Part shown: positions 26,242-35,543 of the stretch, piece after piece
Layout of the letters: each line of letters opens with the position of its first letter
How positions within the stretch are numbered: position 1 is the stretch's first letter
Source of the DNA: CALCNS01 sp964425745
GTDB lineage: Bacteria > Bacillota > JAAYKD01
Assembly: GCA_964425745.1 (NCBI GenBank)
Contig: CAYRNW010000017.1
Location: 1 to 56,586, forward strand
Reading direction: 5' to 3'
DNA: 56,586 bases
Translations under genes and position numbers: made by a program
The notes under the pieces: model-generated
Database searches by the model: none
Told to the model about the DNA's origin: nothing
What the model saw: only the letters and a program-made list of their open reading frames with translations

Positions 26242-27387
26242 TTACCAACATTTTCGGCCCATACACCAAACCTGTTTTAACTCTAAGCGATCATCAAGCA
26301 CCACAAAATCGGCATCTCGGCCTGGGGTGATGCTTCCTTTATAATGGTCAATGCCCATTGCTTGTGCCGGTGTTAATGACGCCATTTTCACGGCTGCTTG
26401 CAAGGCCACACCACCTAATTTAACGGCATTCCGCACCGCTTGATCCATGGTCAATTGACTGCCTGCCAAAGTACCATCTTCCAAATAGAATGCTTGTTCT
26501 TTCGCAGTTACACGTTGATCTCCCATGTAGAAGAATTCTTCTGTACTTCCTGTTCCCTTTAAAGCGTCGGTGATGAGGATAACCCCTTCTGCCCCTTTTG
26601 CCTTCATTGCTAATTTCATCATCGCCGGGTGTACATGGACTCCGTCACAGATTAGTTGAGTTCGCAATTCTTTACTGACCAATGCTGCTGCCGATAACCC
26701 AGGGGCTCTACGATCTAAACCGGTCATAGCATTATATAAGTGACTCACTTGGCTCATTCCCCATTGAATGGATTGAATCCCTAAATCATATTCTGCCGCT
26801 GAATGCCCTGCCGAGAAGCGGATTCCTTTGGTAATTCCCAAGCGAACCATTTCTTCGCTCCCTTGAATCTCAGGTGCTAATGTCATAAGTTTTACCGCTG
26901 GCGAATTGAAAAACGCCTCATATTCTTCAGGATGAGGAACTCTAATAAAATCAGCAGTTTGTGCTCCGCGACGGCTTTCAGAAAGATAAGGGCCTTCAAG
27001 ATGAACCCCTAAAACTCTCTTTTTCATATCCGGCTCATCCATCGCTCGTTCCACCGCTTCGATCGCCTTGTTTAAAACTCCACGATTATGGGTCACCGTC
27101 GTCGGATAAATTGCCGTTGTCCCATGCTGCAAATGAAAATTTGCCAGTTGACGCACTGCTTCAACCGTGCCATCCATGACATCGGCTCCGCCGCCGCCGT
27201 GGACATGCACGTCAATGAAGCCAGGCAGTAACCAACTGTCGGCCAAATGTACTTTATCATATTCCGCCGGAATTTCATTCTCGGATACGAATCCTGAAAT
27301 TCTACCCTCTTTCACTAACAAAGCAGAACCGGAAATCACCTGATCCGGGGTCATTATTCTGCCGCGATAAAAAGCAACAGTGCCCAT
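26242..27387 (-). CDS. nagA: N-acetylglucosamine-6-phosphate deacetylase
   Basis: This 381-aa amidohydrolase removes acetate from GlcNAc-6-phosphate in amino-sugar recycling. It has the metal motifs DVHVHGGGGADVMDG, HLEGPYLS, FSAGHSA, SHLYNAM, and catalytic D in LITDAL. No nagB or sugar-uptake gene is nearby, so it may serve cell-wall recycling. The start is set at ATG 27387; the ribosome site is weak and GTG 27399 is possible. It lies between prmC (24 bases) and ywlC (27 bases) on one strand. Confidence 0.95.
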   Translation of the reverse strand: MGTVAFYRGRIMTPDQVISGSALLVKEGRISGFVSENEIPAEYDKVHLADSWLLPGFIDVHVHGGGGADVMDGTVEAVRQLANFHLQHGTTAIYPTTVTHNRGVLNKAIEAVERAMDEPDMKKRVLGVHLEGPYLSESRRGAQTADFIRVPHPEEYEAFFNSPAVKLMTLAPEIQGSEEMVRLGITKGIRFSAGHSAAEYDLGIQSIQWGMSQVSHLYNAMTGLDRRAPGLSAAALVSKELRTQLICDGVHVHPAMMKLAMKAKGAEGVILITDALKGTGSTEEFFYMGDQRVTAKEQAFYLEDGTLAGSQLTMDQAVRNAVKLGGVALQAAVKMASLTPAQAMGIDHYKGSITPGRDADFVVLDDRLELKQVWCMGRKCW

Positions 27388-27411
27388 TGTTATTCCCACT
27401 TTCTTTTAAGC

Positions 27412-28335
27412 CTATTCATCTGTACTTCGTTTTTCCTGCGTCATAATCCTGCTTTCAGGAGGAGACCAGATCAATACACGGGTAATTCCAAGTAAATCCT
27501 TCACACTCTTCAATATTACCCAATTCAATTGCTGTGCAATCTGCATAACCGCTTCGGATTGGTCATCTCCAACTTCAACAGCCAAGAACCCGTTTTTGTT
27601 GAGACGTGTTCGCCCTTCTTCTAAAAGCCGGCGATAAAAAACGAGTCCATCTCTTCCTCCATCGAGCGCGGAGTGAGGCTCCTTTTGTACGTCTTTCGCC
27701 AACTCAGGAATATCGTATGTGGGAATATAGGGCGGATTACTGACGATTGCATCGTAGTGCTCCAAGGGTAAAGGTGCTAAAAGATCTCCTCGGTACAGTG
27801 AAATCCTTGGCTCCAGTTGATGCAAGATTGCATTTTCTTGGGTTTGCTGCAAGGGCTCCTCTGCTATATCACTGCCATGAATCTTCAGATGAGGAAGCAG
27901 ACTGGCTAAGGTAATACAAACCGCGCCGGATCCAACACCTACTTCTGCTATGATCAGGTCCTCCCCGTCAGAATCAAGAGGATACAACAGGGTATGTACC
28001 GCTTCAACCAGGGTTTCTGTCTCCGGTCGGGGGATTAACACGCCCGGACGCACTAAAAAACGCAAGCCGTAGAACTCTTGTTCACCCAACAGATATTGTA
28101 AGGGCTGATTCTGCGCACGTTGCATCAGCAAAGACTCATAGTATGCTAAGGATTCGTCGCTTATTTCCCAAATATCATCCAAATGCGTAAAAAAAGAGGC
28201 CCTGGAGAGCCCCAGCGCCTTTCGCAGCAATAATTCGGCATCGCGTAAAGCGGTTTGCTCAAAGCTACGCTCTTTTAAATAATCAGCACCCTGTTGACGT
28301 AGTTGACGCAGTGTGCTGCTTGAGTTTGAACTCAT
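27412..28335 (-). CDS. prmC: Release-factor glutamine methyltransferase
   Basis: This 307-aa SAM-dependent enzyme methylates the GGQ glutamine of RF1 and RF2. The substrate-binding NPPY is present (SNPPYIPTYD), with the SAM loop IAEVGVGSGAVCITLA before it. It overlaps prfA by ATGA, so enzyme and substrate are co-translated. prfB lies elsewhere in this window. Confidence 0.97.
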   Translation of the reverse strand: MSSNSSSTLRQLRQQGADYLKERSFEQTALRDAELLLRKALGLSRASFFTHLDDIWEISDESLAYYESLLMQRAQNQPLQYLLGEQEFYGLRFLVRPGVLIPRPETETLVEAVHTLLYPLDSDGEDLIIAEVGVGSGAVCITLASLLPHLKIHGSDIAEEPLQQTQENAILHQLEPRISLYRGDLLAPLPLEHYDAIVSNPPYIPTYDIPELAKDVQKEPHSALDGGRDGLVFYRRLLEEGRTRLNKNGFLAVEVGDDQSEAVMQIAQQLNWVILKSVKDLLGITRVLIWSPPESRIMTQEKRSTDE

Positions 28336-29408
28336 TGTCCTTCTCCATTGAGTTTTGCTGCTCGATCGGCAACAATAAGTGCATCGATCATGGCTTCAAT
28401 ATCTCCGTTGAGAAATGCTTCTAATTGATACACCGTCATATTAATGCGGTGATCTGTGATGCGTCCTTGTGGAAAGTTATAAGTGCGAATTCGCTCCGAG
28501 CGATCTCCGGTCCCTACTTGGCTCTTTCGGTCAGCTCCCACCAAGGCCGCTTGCTTTCGTTGTTCCATTTCCAACAACCGAGCTCGTAGCACGCGCATGG
28601 CTTTGTCTTTGTTTTTTAGTTGTGACCGTTCATCTTGACAAATCACAACCAAGCCGGTTGGCAAATGAGTTAGGCGAACAGCAGTTTCAACTTTATTGAC
28701 ATTCTGACCACCAGCTCCACCGGAACAGAAGATATCGGTTTTAATATCATTGGGGTTGACATCGATCTCTACTTCTTCTGCTTCCGGCAACACAGCTACC
28801 GTGGCAGTAGAGGTGTGAATACGTCCAGAGGCCTCGGTTTCGGGAACTCGCTGAACTCTGTGAACTCCACTTTCAAATTTCAAACGGCTATAGGCTCCTT
28901 GACCTTGAATTGCGAAAATAACTTCTTTCAAGCCACCCAGATCTGTTTCGTTGAGATCCATCAGCTCAATCTTCCATCCTTTACGCTCGGCATAAAGGGT
29001 ATACATTCGATACAAATCACTGGCAAAAAGGGCCGCTTCGCCACCGCCGGCTCCACCGCGAATTTCAACGATGACGTTTTTATCGTCGTTAGGATCCTTG
29101 GGCAATAAGAGAATTTTCAACTCTTCGGAAAGCTCTTCTTTGCGGGCACGCAAAGTGGCCACTTCTTCTTTGAGTAATTCGGCAAACTCATCGTCATTGG
29201 CATCGTCAGAATTCAGCGTTTCTAAACTGTCCTCAATCTCCTGACTCACCTTCTGGTATTCTTCATAAGCGGCAACCGTATCACGTAACGAAGATAACTC
29301 TTTGGCATAGGCCTGATATTCCTTTTGATGATTGAAAATATCGGGATCAGCCATTAGCTGAGTCAGTTCGTGATAACGATCGGCTAAAGACTGCAATTTA
29401 TCATACAT
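28332..29408 (-). CDS. prfA: Peptide chain release factor 1
   Basis: This 358-aa factor ends translation at UAA and UAG. The catalytic GGQ (GGAGGQNVNKVETA) and the codon-reading stretch (VQRVPETEASGRIHTS, with the PxT-type tripeptide of RF1) are clear. It overlaps the DUF1385 gene by eight bases and prmC by four. The ribosome site is AGGAGGAGG. Confidence 0.98.
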   Translation of the reverse strand: MYDKLQSLADRYHELTQLMADPDIFNHQKEYQAYAKELSSLRDTVAAYEEYQKVSQEIEDSLETLNSDDANDDEFAELLKEEVATLRARKEELSEELKILLLPKDPNDDKNVIVEIRGGAGGGEAALFASDLYRMYTLYAERKGWKIELMDLNETDLGGLKEVIFAIQGQGAYSRLKFESGVHRVQRVPETEASGRIHTSTATVAVLPEAEEVEIDVNPNDIKTDIFCSGGAGGQNVNKVETAVRLTHLPTGLVVICQDERSQLKNKDKAMRVLRARLLEMEQRKQAALVGADRKSQVGTGDRSERIRTYNFPQGRITDHRINMTVYQLEAFLNGDIEAMIDALIVADRAAKLNGEGQ

Positions 29409-30312
29409 GCTTTTGGACCTCCTCCTGTGGCAAGACCGCCTCTAACGCTCTAATCGCCACCTCTAATTGTAAATCATCGGGTTCTCGGGTCGTCAATTTC
29501 TGCATCCAAAGACCGGGACGAATCAAAAAATCCATGACAGGATTATCTCCGGCTATTTTTCCCATGTAACGTAAGATTTCGTAGGAAAAGCCCGCCACCA
29601 ATGGCATTAACAGCAACCGGTAAGTCACGCGCAGCCAAAGGTTCGGCCACCCGAAAAGGGAAAAGAACAACGAAGACACCACCATTACGATAAACAAGAA
29701 ACTCGTCCCACAACGAGGGTGCAACGTGCTGAATTGACGTGCATTTTCCACTGTTAGGGGAAGCTTTGCTTCATAGCAATAAATGGTTTTATGTTCTGCA
29801 CCGTGATACTCAAAAACTCGGCGGATGTCTTTCATACGTGAAACCGCGGTTAAATACGTTAAGAAAAAGAGAATCCGGACCGACCCTTCCAGCAAATTCC
29901 GAAGAAATGGATGGGTAATCTGTTGTAGCGGTAAAAAGCGTAAAATCACCGTGGGCAGAATCATAAACAAACCCACACCTAATACCAATGATAGGGCCAC
30001 CGCCAAAAGCATTTGCCACTCACTCAAAGACTCTTCGTCATCGTCAGCACCATAGAGCTCAGCAGAATAGCTGAGAATCTTTATGCCCCCAATCATGGAA
30101 TCAAGAAAGGCAACTACGCCTCGTAAAACGGGTAAGCCTAAAAGTGGATACTTTTTAGTCAATGGAATACTGTGACGCAACTCGGTCACCAGTTCTCCAT
30201 TGCTCCGCCGGCAAACGACTGCTGATTTACCGTCGGGACCTTTCATCATGACGCCTTCAATGACCGCTTGACCACCGTACGCCGTGTATTGTTTTTTTTG
30301 TTTTTCTGTCAT
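29401..30312 (-). CDS. DUF1385 membrane protein (YqhQ family)
   Basis: This 303-aa protein starts with the family block YGGQAVIEGVMMKGPDG. It has about four hydrophobic segments (two near 105-145, two near 205-250) and a conserved HGAEHKTIYCYE and HPRCGTSF. The biochemical function is unknown, but it is commonly found with rpmE, prmC and prfA in Clostridia, as here. The start has AGGAG at seven bases. Confidence 0.93.
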   Translation of the reverse strand: MTEKQKKQYTAYGGQAVIEGVMMKGPDGKSAVVCRRSNGELVTELRHSIPLTKKYPLLGLPVLRGVVAFLDSMIGGIKILSYSAELYGADDDEESLSEWQMLLAVALSLVLGVGLFMILPTVILRFLPLQQITHPFLRNLLEGSVRILFFLTYLTAVSRMKDIRRVFEYHGAEHKTIYCYEAKLPLTVENARQFSTLHPRCGTSFLFIVMVVSSLFFSLFGWPNLWLRVTYRLLLMPLVAGFSYEILRYMGKIAGDNPVMDFLIRPGLWMQKLTTREPDDLQLEVAIRALEAVLPQEEVQKHV

Positions 30313-30330
30313 CGTCAGGCTCCTATCTCT

Positions 30331-30399
30331 CTATGTTCCGCTTGTTTCGGTACATAGCGAAACAAGCAGTATTGGAGAAACCCAACCACTGCTTGTTTT
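30331..30399 (-). promoter_or_regulatory. Overlapping, mutually exclusive hairpins between rpmE and DUF1385
   Basis: The octamer AAACAAGC (30360-30367) can pair with GCTTGTTT at 30340-30347 or with GCTTGTTT at 30391-30398. Extended stems are 10 bp (30340-30349 with 30358-30367) and 11 bp (30360-30370 with 30388-30398). A third pairing, CTATGT with ACATAG (30331-30336 with 30352-30357), overlaps the first. This is an attenuator-like arrangement downstream of the rpmE stop; no long U-tract is seen. Confidence 0.5.
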
Positions 30400-30404
30400 C
30401 ATAG

Positions 30405-30620
30405 CTACGCTTTGGTTTCGTCTTTGATGCCCCAACGCTTCATGAAACGGTCAACACGACCGCCGGTATCTACCAGCTTTTGTTTTCCGGTAAAGAAAGG
30501 ATGGCATTTGGAACAAAGTTCCACGTGAACTTCCTTCTTAGTGGAAAAGGCCTTGAACCGTTCACCGCAGGCGCAAATAACATCTGCTTCGAATAATTTA
30601 GGATGGATTTTGTCTTTCAC
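30405..30620 (-). CDS. rpmE: Ribosomal protein bL31 (zinc-binding form)
   Basis: This 71-aa protein has the four-cysteine zinc pattern CxC (VICACGERF) and CxxC (LCSKCHPFFTG) of the zinc form of bL31. The start is GTG 30620, seven bases after GAGGTGA. It has its own strong promoter and leads the long run towards glyA. Confidence 0.97.
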   Translation of the reverse strand: MKDKIHPKLFEADVICACGERFKAFSTKKEVHVELCSKCHPFFTGKQKLVDTGGRVDRFMKRWGIKDETKA

Positions 30621-30662
30621 TTGTACTTCACCTCGAATTCTGTACGTTGTTAGAATGGAACA

Positions 30663-30691
30663 ATTATAACATACTCTTCTTAGTGAATCAA
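30663..30691 (-). promoter_or_regulatory. rpmE operon promoter
   Basis: On the minus strand -35 TTGATT (30686-30691) and -10 TATAAT (30663-30668) are 17 bp apart, 43 bases before the GTG start. It separates rpmE from the upstream fsa-glpX-radical SAM run. Confidence 0.8.
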
Positions 30692-30713
30692 GTAGAATCT
30701 ATAGTGCATTAGG

Positions 30714-32015
30714 TCAGTTTTGGAGAAAATTCTTACTACGCGAGAAAGAACCCACCAAAACATCGGTTTCCTTTTGTAAAATCTCAATCAATTTCAACAT
30801 TCCCAGTGCTTTTCCGTCGCGAGCGTTTGATACTGCCATGGTTTCCCAATAGAGAATCGGATCAATATTCAGGTTTCGAAGCTGAACCATCCGAACTCCG
30901 TACTCCTTAATTATCTTTATTAGTGATTCCACTTCGCGCTCTCGATCGGTGATTCCCGGGAACGCTAACAAATTGAACGAAAGCTGGACTGCATTCTCTT
31001 GGCATGCTCGCATCGACTCTAAGACATGGGAAAACTGATACGCAACCGGGCGATAATAGGCATGATACAACTCCGGTCTTGTAGAATTCAAGGAAACCCG
31101 AATCGCATCGAGACCGTTTTGTGCCAGGCTACGGATTGCCTCGGTATTGCCGGGGTTCGAATTCATGTTAATGGTTCCCTTCAGGGTTCGCTCCCGTATT
31201 TTTTGTATCGCCGGCACAAGCGTTCTCCATTGTAGGGACGGTTCTCCTTCGCATCCTTGGCCAAAAGAGATCATCGCGTCTTCTGCATGTTGCAGGTGCG
31301 CACTGCCAATGCTCACGATCTCATCCACCGTAGGAACAAAGGCCAACCGGGTTTGAGGGGATGGACAGCACTCCGACTCTTGCAGGGAGATGCACCCCAA
31401 ACAGCGAGCATTACAAATTGGGGAAACCGGAATCCCAGCTTCCCAACGTCGGTAAAACATGTTCTGAGCCGTAAAGCACTTATACTCCAAGGCGCAATGT
31501 GCCAATTGTTCAATAATTCTGTTATGAGGGAATTCCGCCATCCGTTGCACGATCAAGCTTTCTAAATCGGCTGTATTGAAATGCTTAGGGTCCCAGCGAT
31601 CCCGTAAATCATCGGTAGGATGTGCTGCTACCCAAACTTCGTCCTCATGCCAAGCTACGGCTGCATATCCATAAAGGGGAAGTTCAGGTGCTTTTTCTTG
31701 TGTTTCAAACGCCGGTATCGCTAGTCTTGTATATCCCTGAGGAAGGGTGGCGGCAACCGCAGTCGCCCCTTCAACTTCAATGATTTCACCCTGGGGATCC
31801 AACCCCAAAGGACTACGTCCGGGCAACGAGATCAATCCTGCACCGGAAGGGAGTGGCATCCAATCAGCTTTGTCGGGTAATATAAGTTCATCCCCCTGTT
31901 GAAATAAGGCGCGCAATTGGGGGTCATCGCTCATCGTGCCGGCAGCATCGGCGATTAGCAACCGGTACGGCAGTGAATCAGGAACTTTTTTGCGACGCAA
32001 ATTTTGGAATCTCAT
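30714..32015 (-). CDS. Radical SAM protein of unknown substrate
   Basis: This 433-aa protein has a radical SAM core in its second half, with the cluster motif CNARCLGC (CxxxCxxC) followed by a second Cys pair (ESECC). The N-terminal half (about 1-190) is a separate, mostly beta-like domain. The glycine-rich ISFGQGCEGEPSL and NMNSNPG and the barrel strand IRVSLNS are typical. The start is ATG 32015, one base after the glpX stop, with a weak ribosome site, so coupling is likely. A TTG at 32060 lies inside glpX. Confidence 0.88.
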   Translation of the reverse strand: MRFQNLRRKKVPDSLPYRLLIADAAGTMSDDPQLRALFQQGDELILPDKADWMPLPSGAGLISLPGRSPLGLDPQGEIIEVEGATAVAATLPQGYTRLAIPAFETQEKAPELPLYGYAAVAWHEDEVWVAAHPTDDLRDRWDPKHFNTADLESLIVQRMAEFPHNRIIEQLAHCALEYKCFTAQNMFYRRWEAGIPVSPICNARCLGCISLQESECCPSPQTRLAFVPTVDEIVSIGSAHLQHAEDAMISFGQGCEGEPSLQWRTLVPAIQKIRERTLKGTINMNSNPGNTEAIRSLAQNGLDAIRVSLNSTRPELYHAYYRPVAYQFSHVLESMRACQENAVQLSFNLLAFPGITDREREVESLIKIIKEYGVRMVQLRNLNIDPILYWETMAVSNARDGKALGMLKLIEILQKETDVLVGSFSRSKNFLQN

Positions 32016-32016
32016 C

Positions 32017-32976
32017 TTAAAAATCCCAGTGTTTCTGTGCCATGTGATGGGTGGCCTCAATCCACCGCACCGTTCCGGTCTTCCCTCGCATCACCACAGA
32101 ATGAGTTTGAGCGACACCGTTGCCGTAATAACGAACGCCTCTCAGAAAATCGCCATCGGAAATTCCGGTGGAAGCAAAGAAGATATCCTCTCCTTTGACC
32201 AAATCATTTAAGTAGAGAACCTTTCCTAGTTCGCAACCCATTTCCACGACCCGTGCTGCTTCTTGATCATTCATCGGTACCAAGCGTCCCTGTAACTCGC
32301 CACCCATACATTTTAAGGCAGCTGCAGCGATCACCCCTTCTGGGGCACCTCCGGTTCCAATCATAATATCAATACCGCTCTCCGGGGTTGCAGTGGCCAC
32401 AGCTGCGGACACATCGCCATCGGTAATCAAGCGGATCCGAGCACCGGCTTCCCTGGCTTGACGGATGATTTGGCTATGCCGCTCACGATCCAAACAAATC
32501 ATGGTTACTTCTTGAACAGACTTCCCCTTGGCCTTGGCAACCGCTTCAAGATTCTTGCGAACCGGCCAGGTGATGTCAATGTGCCCAGCGGCTTCCGGAC
32601 CAACCGCAATTTTCTCCATGTACATATCCGGGGCATGCAATAAGCATCCGGCAGGAGCTGCTGCTAAAACAGCAATCGCACCGGGTAAGCCTTTGGCAAC
32701 CAAGTTCGTTCCCTCCAAAGGATCAACAGCAATATCTACCTGGGGGCCATTGCCATTGCCCACTTTTTCGCCAATGTAGAGCATGGGGGCTTCATCGAGT
32801 TCCCCTTCGCCAATCACGACAGTGCCTTCAATATTGAGGCTGTCAAACAAGCGACGCATGGCTTCCACGGCTAAACCGTCAGCCCCATTTTTATCCCCTC
32901 GACCCAAGAGTCTTCCGCAGGCAATTGCTGCCGCTTCTGTGACCCGCACAAATTCTAAAGCAAGTTCTCTGTTCAT
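32017..32976 (-). CDS. glpX: Class II fructose-1,6-bisphosphatase
   Basis: This 319-aa enzyme dephosphorylates fructose-1,6-bisphosphate in gluconeogenesis. The metal-site motifs are present (VVIGEGELDEAP and VDPLEGTNLVA), as are TDGDVSAA and GTGGAPEGV. The start has AAGGAGA. Its position after the small transaldolase matches the B. subtilis fba-tal-glpX-rho-rpmE neighbourhood, though fba, murA and rho are not here. Confidence 0.97.
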   Translation of the reverse strand: MNRELALEFVRVTEAAAIACGRLLGRGDKNGADGLAVEAMRRLFDSLNIEGTVVIGEGELDEAPMLYIGEKVGNGNGPQVDIAVDPLEGTNLVAKGLPGAIAVLAAAPAGCLLHAPDMYMEKIAVGPEAAGHIDITWPVRKNLEAVAKAKGKSVQEVTMICLDRERHSQIIRQAREAGARIRLITDGDVSAAVATATPESGIDIMIGTGGAPEGVIAAAALKCMGGELQGRLVPMNDQEAARVVEMGCELGKVLYLNDLVKGEDIFFASTGISDGDFLRGVRYYGNGVAQTHSVVMRGKTGTVRWIEATHHMAQKHWDF

Positions 32977-32988
32977 ACTATGATCTCC

Positions 32989-33645
32989 TTATCTCTTTTC
33001 ATCTTGTATTTGTTGCCAATCTTGTAAAAACTTTTCTAATCCACTTGTTGTTAGTGGATGCTGCATCATCTGCTGCATGGTTTTCCAGGGAATCGTGGCG
33101 ATATGAGCCCCAGCTTTGGCAGATTCCACAACATGAAACGGATTGCGAATGCTGGCGGCAATAATCTGCGTCTCTAATCCATGCAACGCAAAAATTTCGG
33201 CTAAATCACGAACTACGGCTAAGCCATCTACCCCAATATCTTCTAATCTTCCAACAAAGGGGCTTACATAGGCTGCTCCGGCGCGTGCTGCCAGAAGACC
33301 TTGAGATGTTGTGAATACCAAGGTAACATTGACGTGAATATGGTGTTCTGCCAAAATCCGAGTGGCTCTCAGCCCATCTTCCGTCATGGGGATCTTGACA
33401 ACCACATTGGGATGGAGCGCAGCCAACTCCTTCGCTTCCTTCACCATTTCTTGCCACGTCAACCCAATTACTTCTGCACTGACAGGGCCTGAACAGATCT
33501 CGCAAATTTGCCGAATCGCTTGGTGGAAGTCCTTATGTCCTGCTTTTGCAACCAGGCTGGGGTTTGTTGTAACACCGACGGCAATACCGCAATCGACTGC
33601 CTGTTGAATTTCCTTGAAATCCGCGGTATCAATGAAGAGTTTCAA
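32989..33645 (-). CDS. fsa: Fructose-6-phosphate aldolase / small transaldolase
   Basis: This 218-aa protein is of the short TalC/Fsa class. The Schiff-base lysine is in NVVVKIPMT, with the N-terminal FIDTADFKEI and TTNPSLVAK. Family members are either transaldolases or fructose-6-phosphate aldolases; the sequence alone does not decide. The start is TTG 33645, seven bases after AGGAGG. It leads the fsa-glpX-radical SAM run. Confidence 0.93.
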   Translation of the reverse strand: MKLFIDTADFKEIQQAVDCGIAVGVTTNPSLVAKAGHKDFHQAIRQICEICSGPVSAEVIGLTWQEMVKEAKELAALHPNVVVKIPMTEDGLRATRILAEHHIHVNVTLVFTTSQGLLAARAGAAYVSPFVGRLEDIGVDGLAVVRDLAEIFALHGLETQIIAASIRNPFHVVESAKAGAHIATIPWKTMQQMMQHPLTTSGLEKFLQDWQQIQDEKR

Positions 33646-33749
33646 CGAAGTTCCTCCTCTCTCTGGCCTTTATATCCGTATTCTTTCCCTACCCTTTCGC
33701 TTTTTCATTCGTGCTTTCCTTCTCATTTTATAGGATTTACTCCAAAAGA

Positions 33750-33777
33750 AAGGGCTCTCGTTAAAACGAGAACCCTT
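33750..33777 (-). terminator. Terminator after the first M14 peptidase gene
   Basis: The stem AAGGG-CT-CTCGTT (33750-33762) pairs with AACGAG-AA-CCCTT (33765-33777). It is followed on the minus strand by TTTCTTTTGG. It separates the M14 genes from fsa. Confidence 0.75.
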
Positions 33778-33788
33778 GCAATATTACC

Positions 33789-35471
33789 TTATTCCGTTAA
33801 GGAGACCGGAATCACCAAGCTACCTGCTTTGTGACTTGTAATTTTAACAGTCACCGTCTCTCCCGCTTGCGCATGAATCAGCCACTGTACTTGTTTGCTG
33901 AAAACAGGATCCTTGCCACCGCGGAAGTTACCACTTTCAAACTTTCCACTGCGTCCGGCACGGCCGGCTAAGTGCCCGACTTTGCGTTTGGCAGGTACTC
34001 CATCGACAACGGTCGCTTGTATCTCGGCTGTGATTTCTTTGATCGTCTTCATATTCAACGCCTCTTGGGTGAGATGCGTGGGTAAATATCCTGCATTGCT
34101 CAGTTTCACGCTGACCCTCCAGGTCTGCTGATCGACCTTCTCCGCCTTGACTTCGTCTGCCACTACTCTTGGCAAGGTTTTTGCATGTCGAAGCATAAAC
34201 CGAGTTGTCTTTTCACATTCCTGTTGTAAAAAAGCAGGTGGGCAGTTCTGCACAACAGTCTTGGTTAAAAAGCCCCCAATCTCGACTTCACCCAGCTGGG
34301 GATGTTGGAACAGTGTCCAATTTACAAAACCTTTGCCCTCTAATGCGCTGTCATTCCATGCCATGATTTTAGCATTATCTTCTTCCAGGACTTTATCGGT
34401 CTTATCTTTGCGTGGCCAAATATCCTTAATGCCCGAGCGATTTGCCAGATCCCATAGCTCAATGGTGTACGCCGGAATGCCTAAATGACCATAGAGCCAA
34501 TCATCAAAGGCACCGCTGGAAAAGCTATTGGGATCCGAGAAAAACTCATCGTAGATGTTGATGCAAGGATACCCGGTCTCTTCGGTTGCCATTTCGCCAA
34601 TTGCTTTGAAAATTGCAACATCTAACTTGGGGGCTTGCTTTTCAGGTTTGATTCCCGGTGGACGCAAAATCACACCGCCGGTTGTATGTAAGGTCGAAGC
34701 GCTACCAATATTGGGATGCGCCAATACGAAATCTGCCACGGCACGGGTTTCCGGTTCTGAAAGAGGATACACCCCGGCACCGGCTTGCTTGGATTCAACA
34801 CCCCATTGGCAGGGATAATTTCGGTTTAAATCGAGACCCCATTTGGCAGGTGCCGGCTCCGGCTCTCCGCCCTGCCACTCATGAAGGATTCCTTCCTGGA
34901 AGACCCGGTAGAAGGTGCCTTCTTCTTCATCGGGTCGGCGTTTGATCATCAGCCTGGCATCTTGAGGGCTGACTTTCCATTCCCCATGGGCATTTTTGAC
35001 ACGCATCAAGAGGATATGGCCATCGCCATTGAGATCTTGAGGGATCAACCCCGGTTGCAGCTCCGGCTCCGGATACATACGAGGAGCAGAACGCAGCATG
35101 TCGGGCGTCGTCAAATACACCTCAGAACCATCGGGTGAGACTCGCGGTAAAATATAGAAGGTATAGCGTTTCAGTAAACTTGCCACTTCCGGATTTTCCG
35201 ATTCACTGAGCAGATGGTCGATTGTGTGTAGCGCGACCATGGAACCGGTCACTTCTCCGGCATGGTGATTACCATCGATATAATACGCCGGTTTACTTTC
35301 AGCAGGTCCGGTGGATTCATCGGTAATTTGCATCAACCATTGGTGTCTTCCTTCAGGGCTGACCCCAATCGAGATCAGTTTTGAGAGCTTGGGGTGTTTT
35401 TCTGCCAAACCCTTTAAGGCTTGGGTCAGTTCTTCATACGTATAATAATGATCATAAGTGCAAGTAAGCAT
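33789..35471 (-). CDS. M14 zinc carboxypeptidase (paralogue 1)
   Basis: This 560-aa peptidase has an M14 domain in residues 1-360: zinc ligands H70 and E73 (HAGE) and H262 (LHTTGG), substrate-binding DLNRN (214-218), and catalytic E338 (YTIELWD). A C-terminal beta-like domain (about 370-560) is shared with its neighbour. There is no signal peptide, so it should work in the cytosol, likely on imported or internal peptides. The start is ATG 35471 after AGGAGG; the TTG at 35489 overlaps that site. It is 72 bases after the second copy and divergent from the RocB-like gene. Confidence 0.93.
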   Translation of the reverse strand: MLTCTYDHYYTYEELTQALKGLAEKHPKLSKLISIGVSPEGRHQWLMQITDESTGPAESKPAYYIDGNHHAGEVTGSMVALHTIDHLLSESENPEVASLLKRYTFYILPRVSPDGSEVYLTTPDMLRSAPRMYPEPELQPGLIPQDLNGDGHILLMRVKNAHGEWKVSPQDARLMIKRRPDEEEGTFYRVFQEGILHEWQGGEPEPAPAKWGLDLNRNYPCQWGVESKQAGAGVYPLSEPETRAVADFVLAHPNIGSASTLHTTGGVILRPPGIKPEKQAPKLDVAIFKAIGEMATEETGYPCINIYDEFFSDPNSFSSGAFDDWLYGHLGIPAYTIELWDLANRSGIKDIWPRKDKTDKVLEEDNAKIMAWNDSALEGKGFVNWTLFQHPQLGEVEIGGFLTKTVVQNCPPAFLQQECEKTTRFMLRHAKTLPRVVADEVKAEKVDQQTWRVSVKLSNAGYLPTHLTQEALNMKTIKEITAEIQATVVDGVPAKRKVGHLAGRAGRSGKFESGNFRGGKDPVFSKQVQWLIHAQAGETVTVKITSHKAGSLVIPVSLTE

Positions 35472-35543
35472 AGAGAACCTCCTTATCAAATTTAATATTT
35501 ATACTTCTACACGAATATTTATTCTTCCTGCTCGCGAAAAAGT

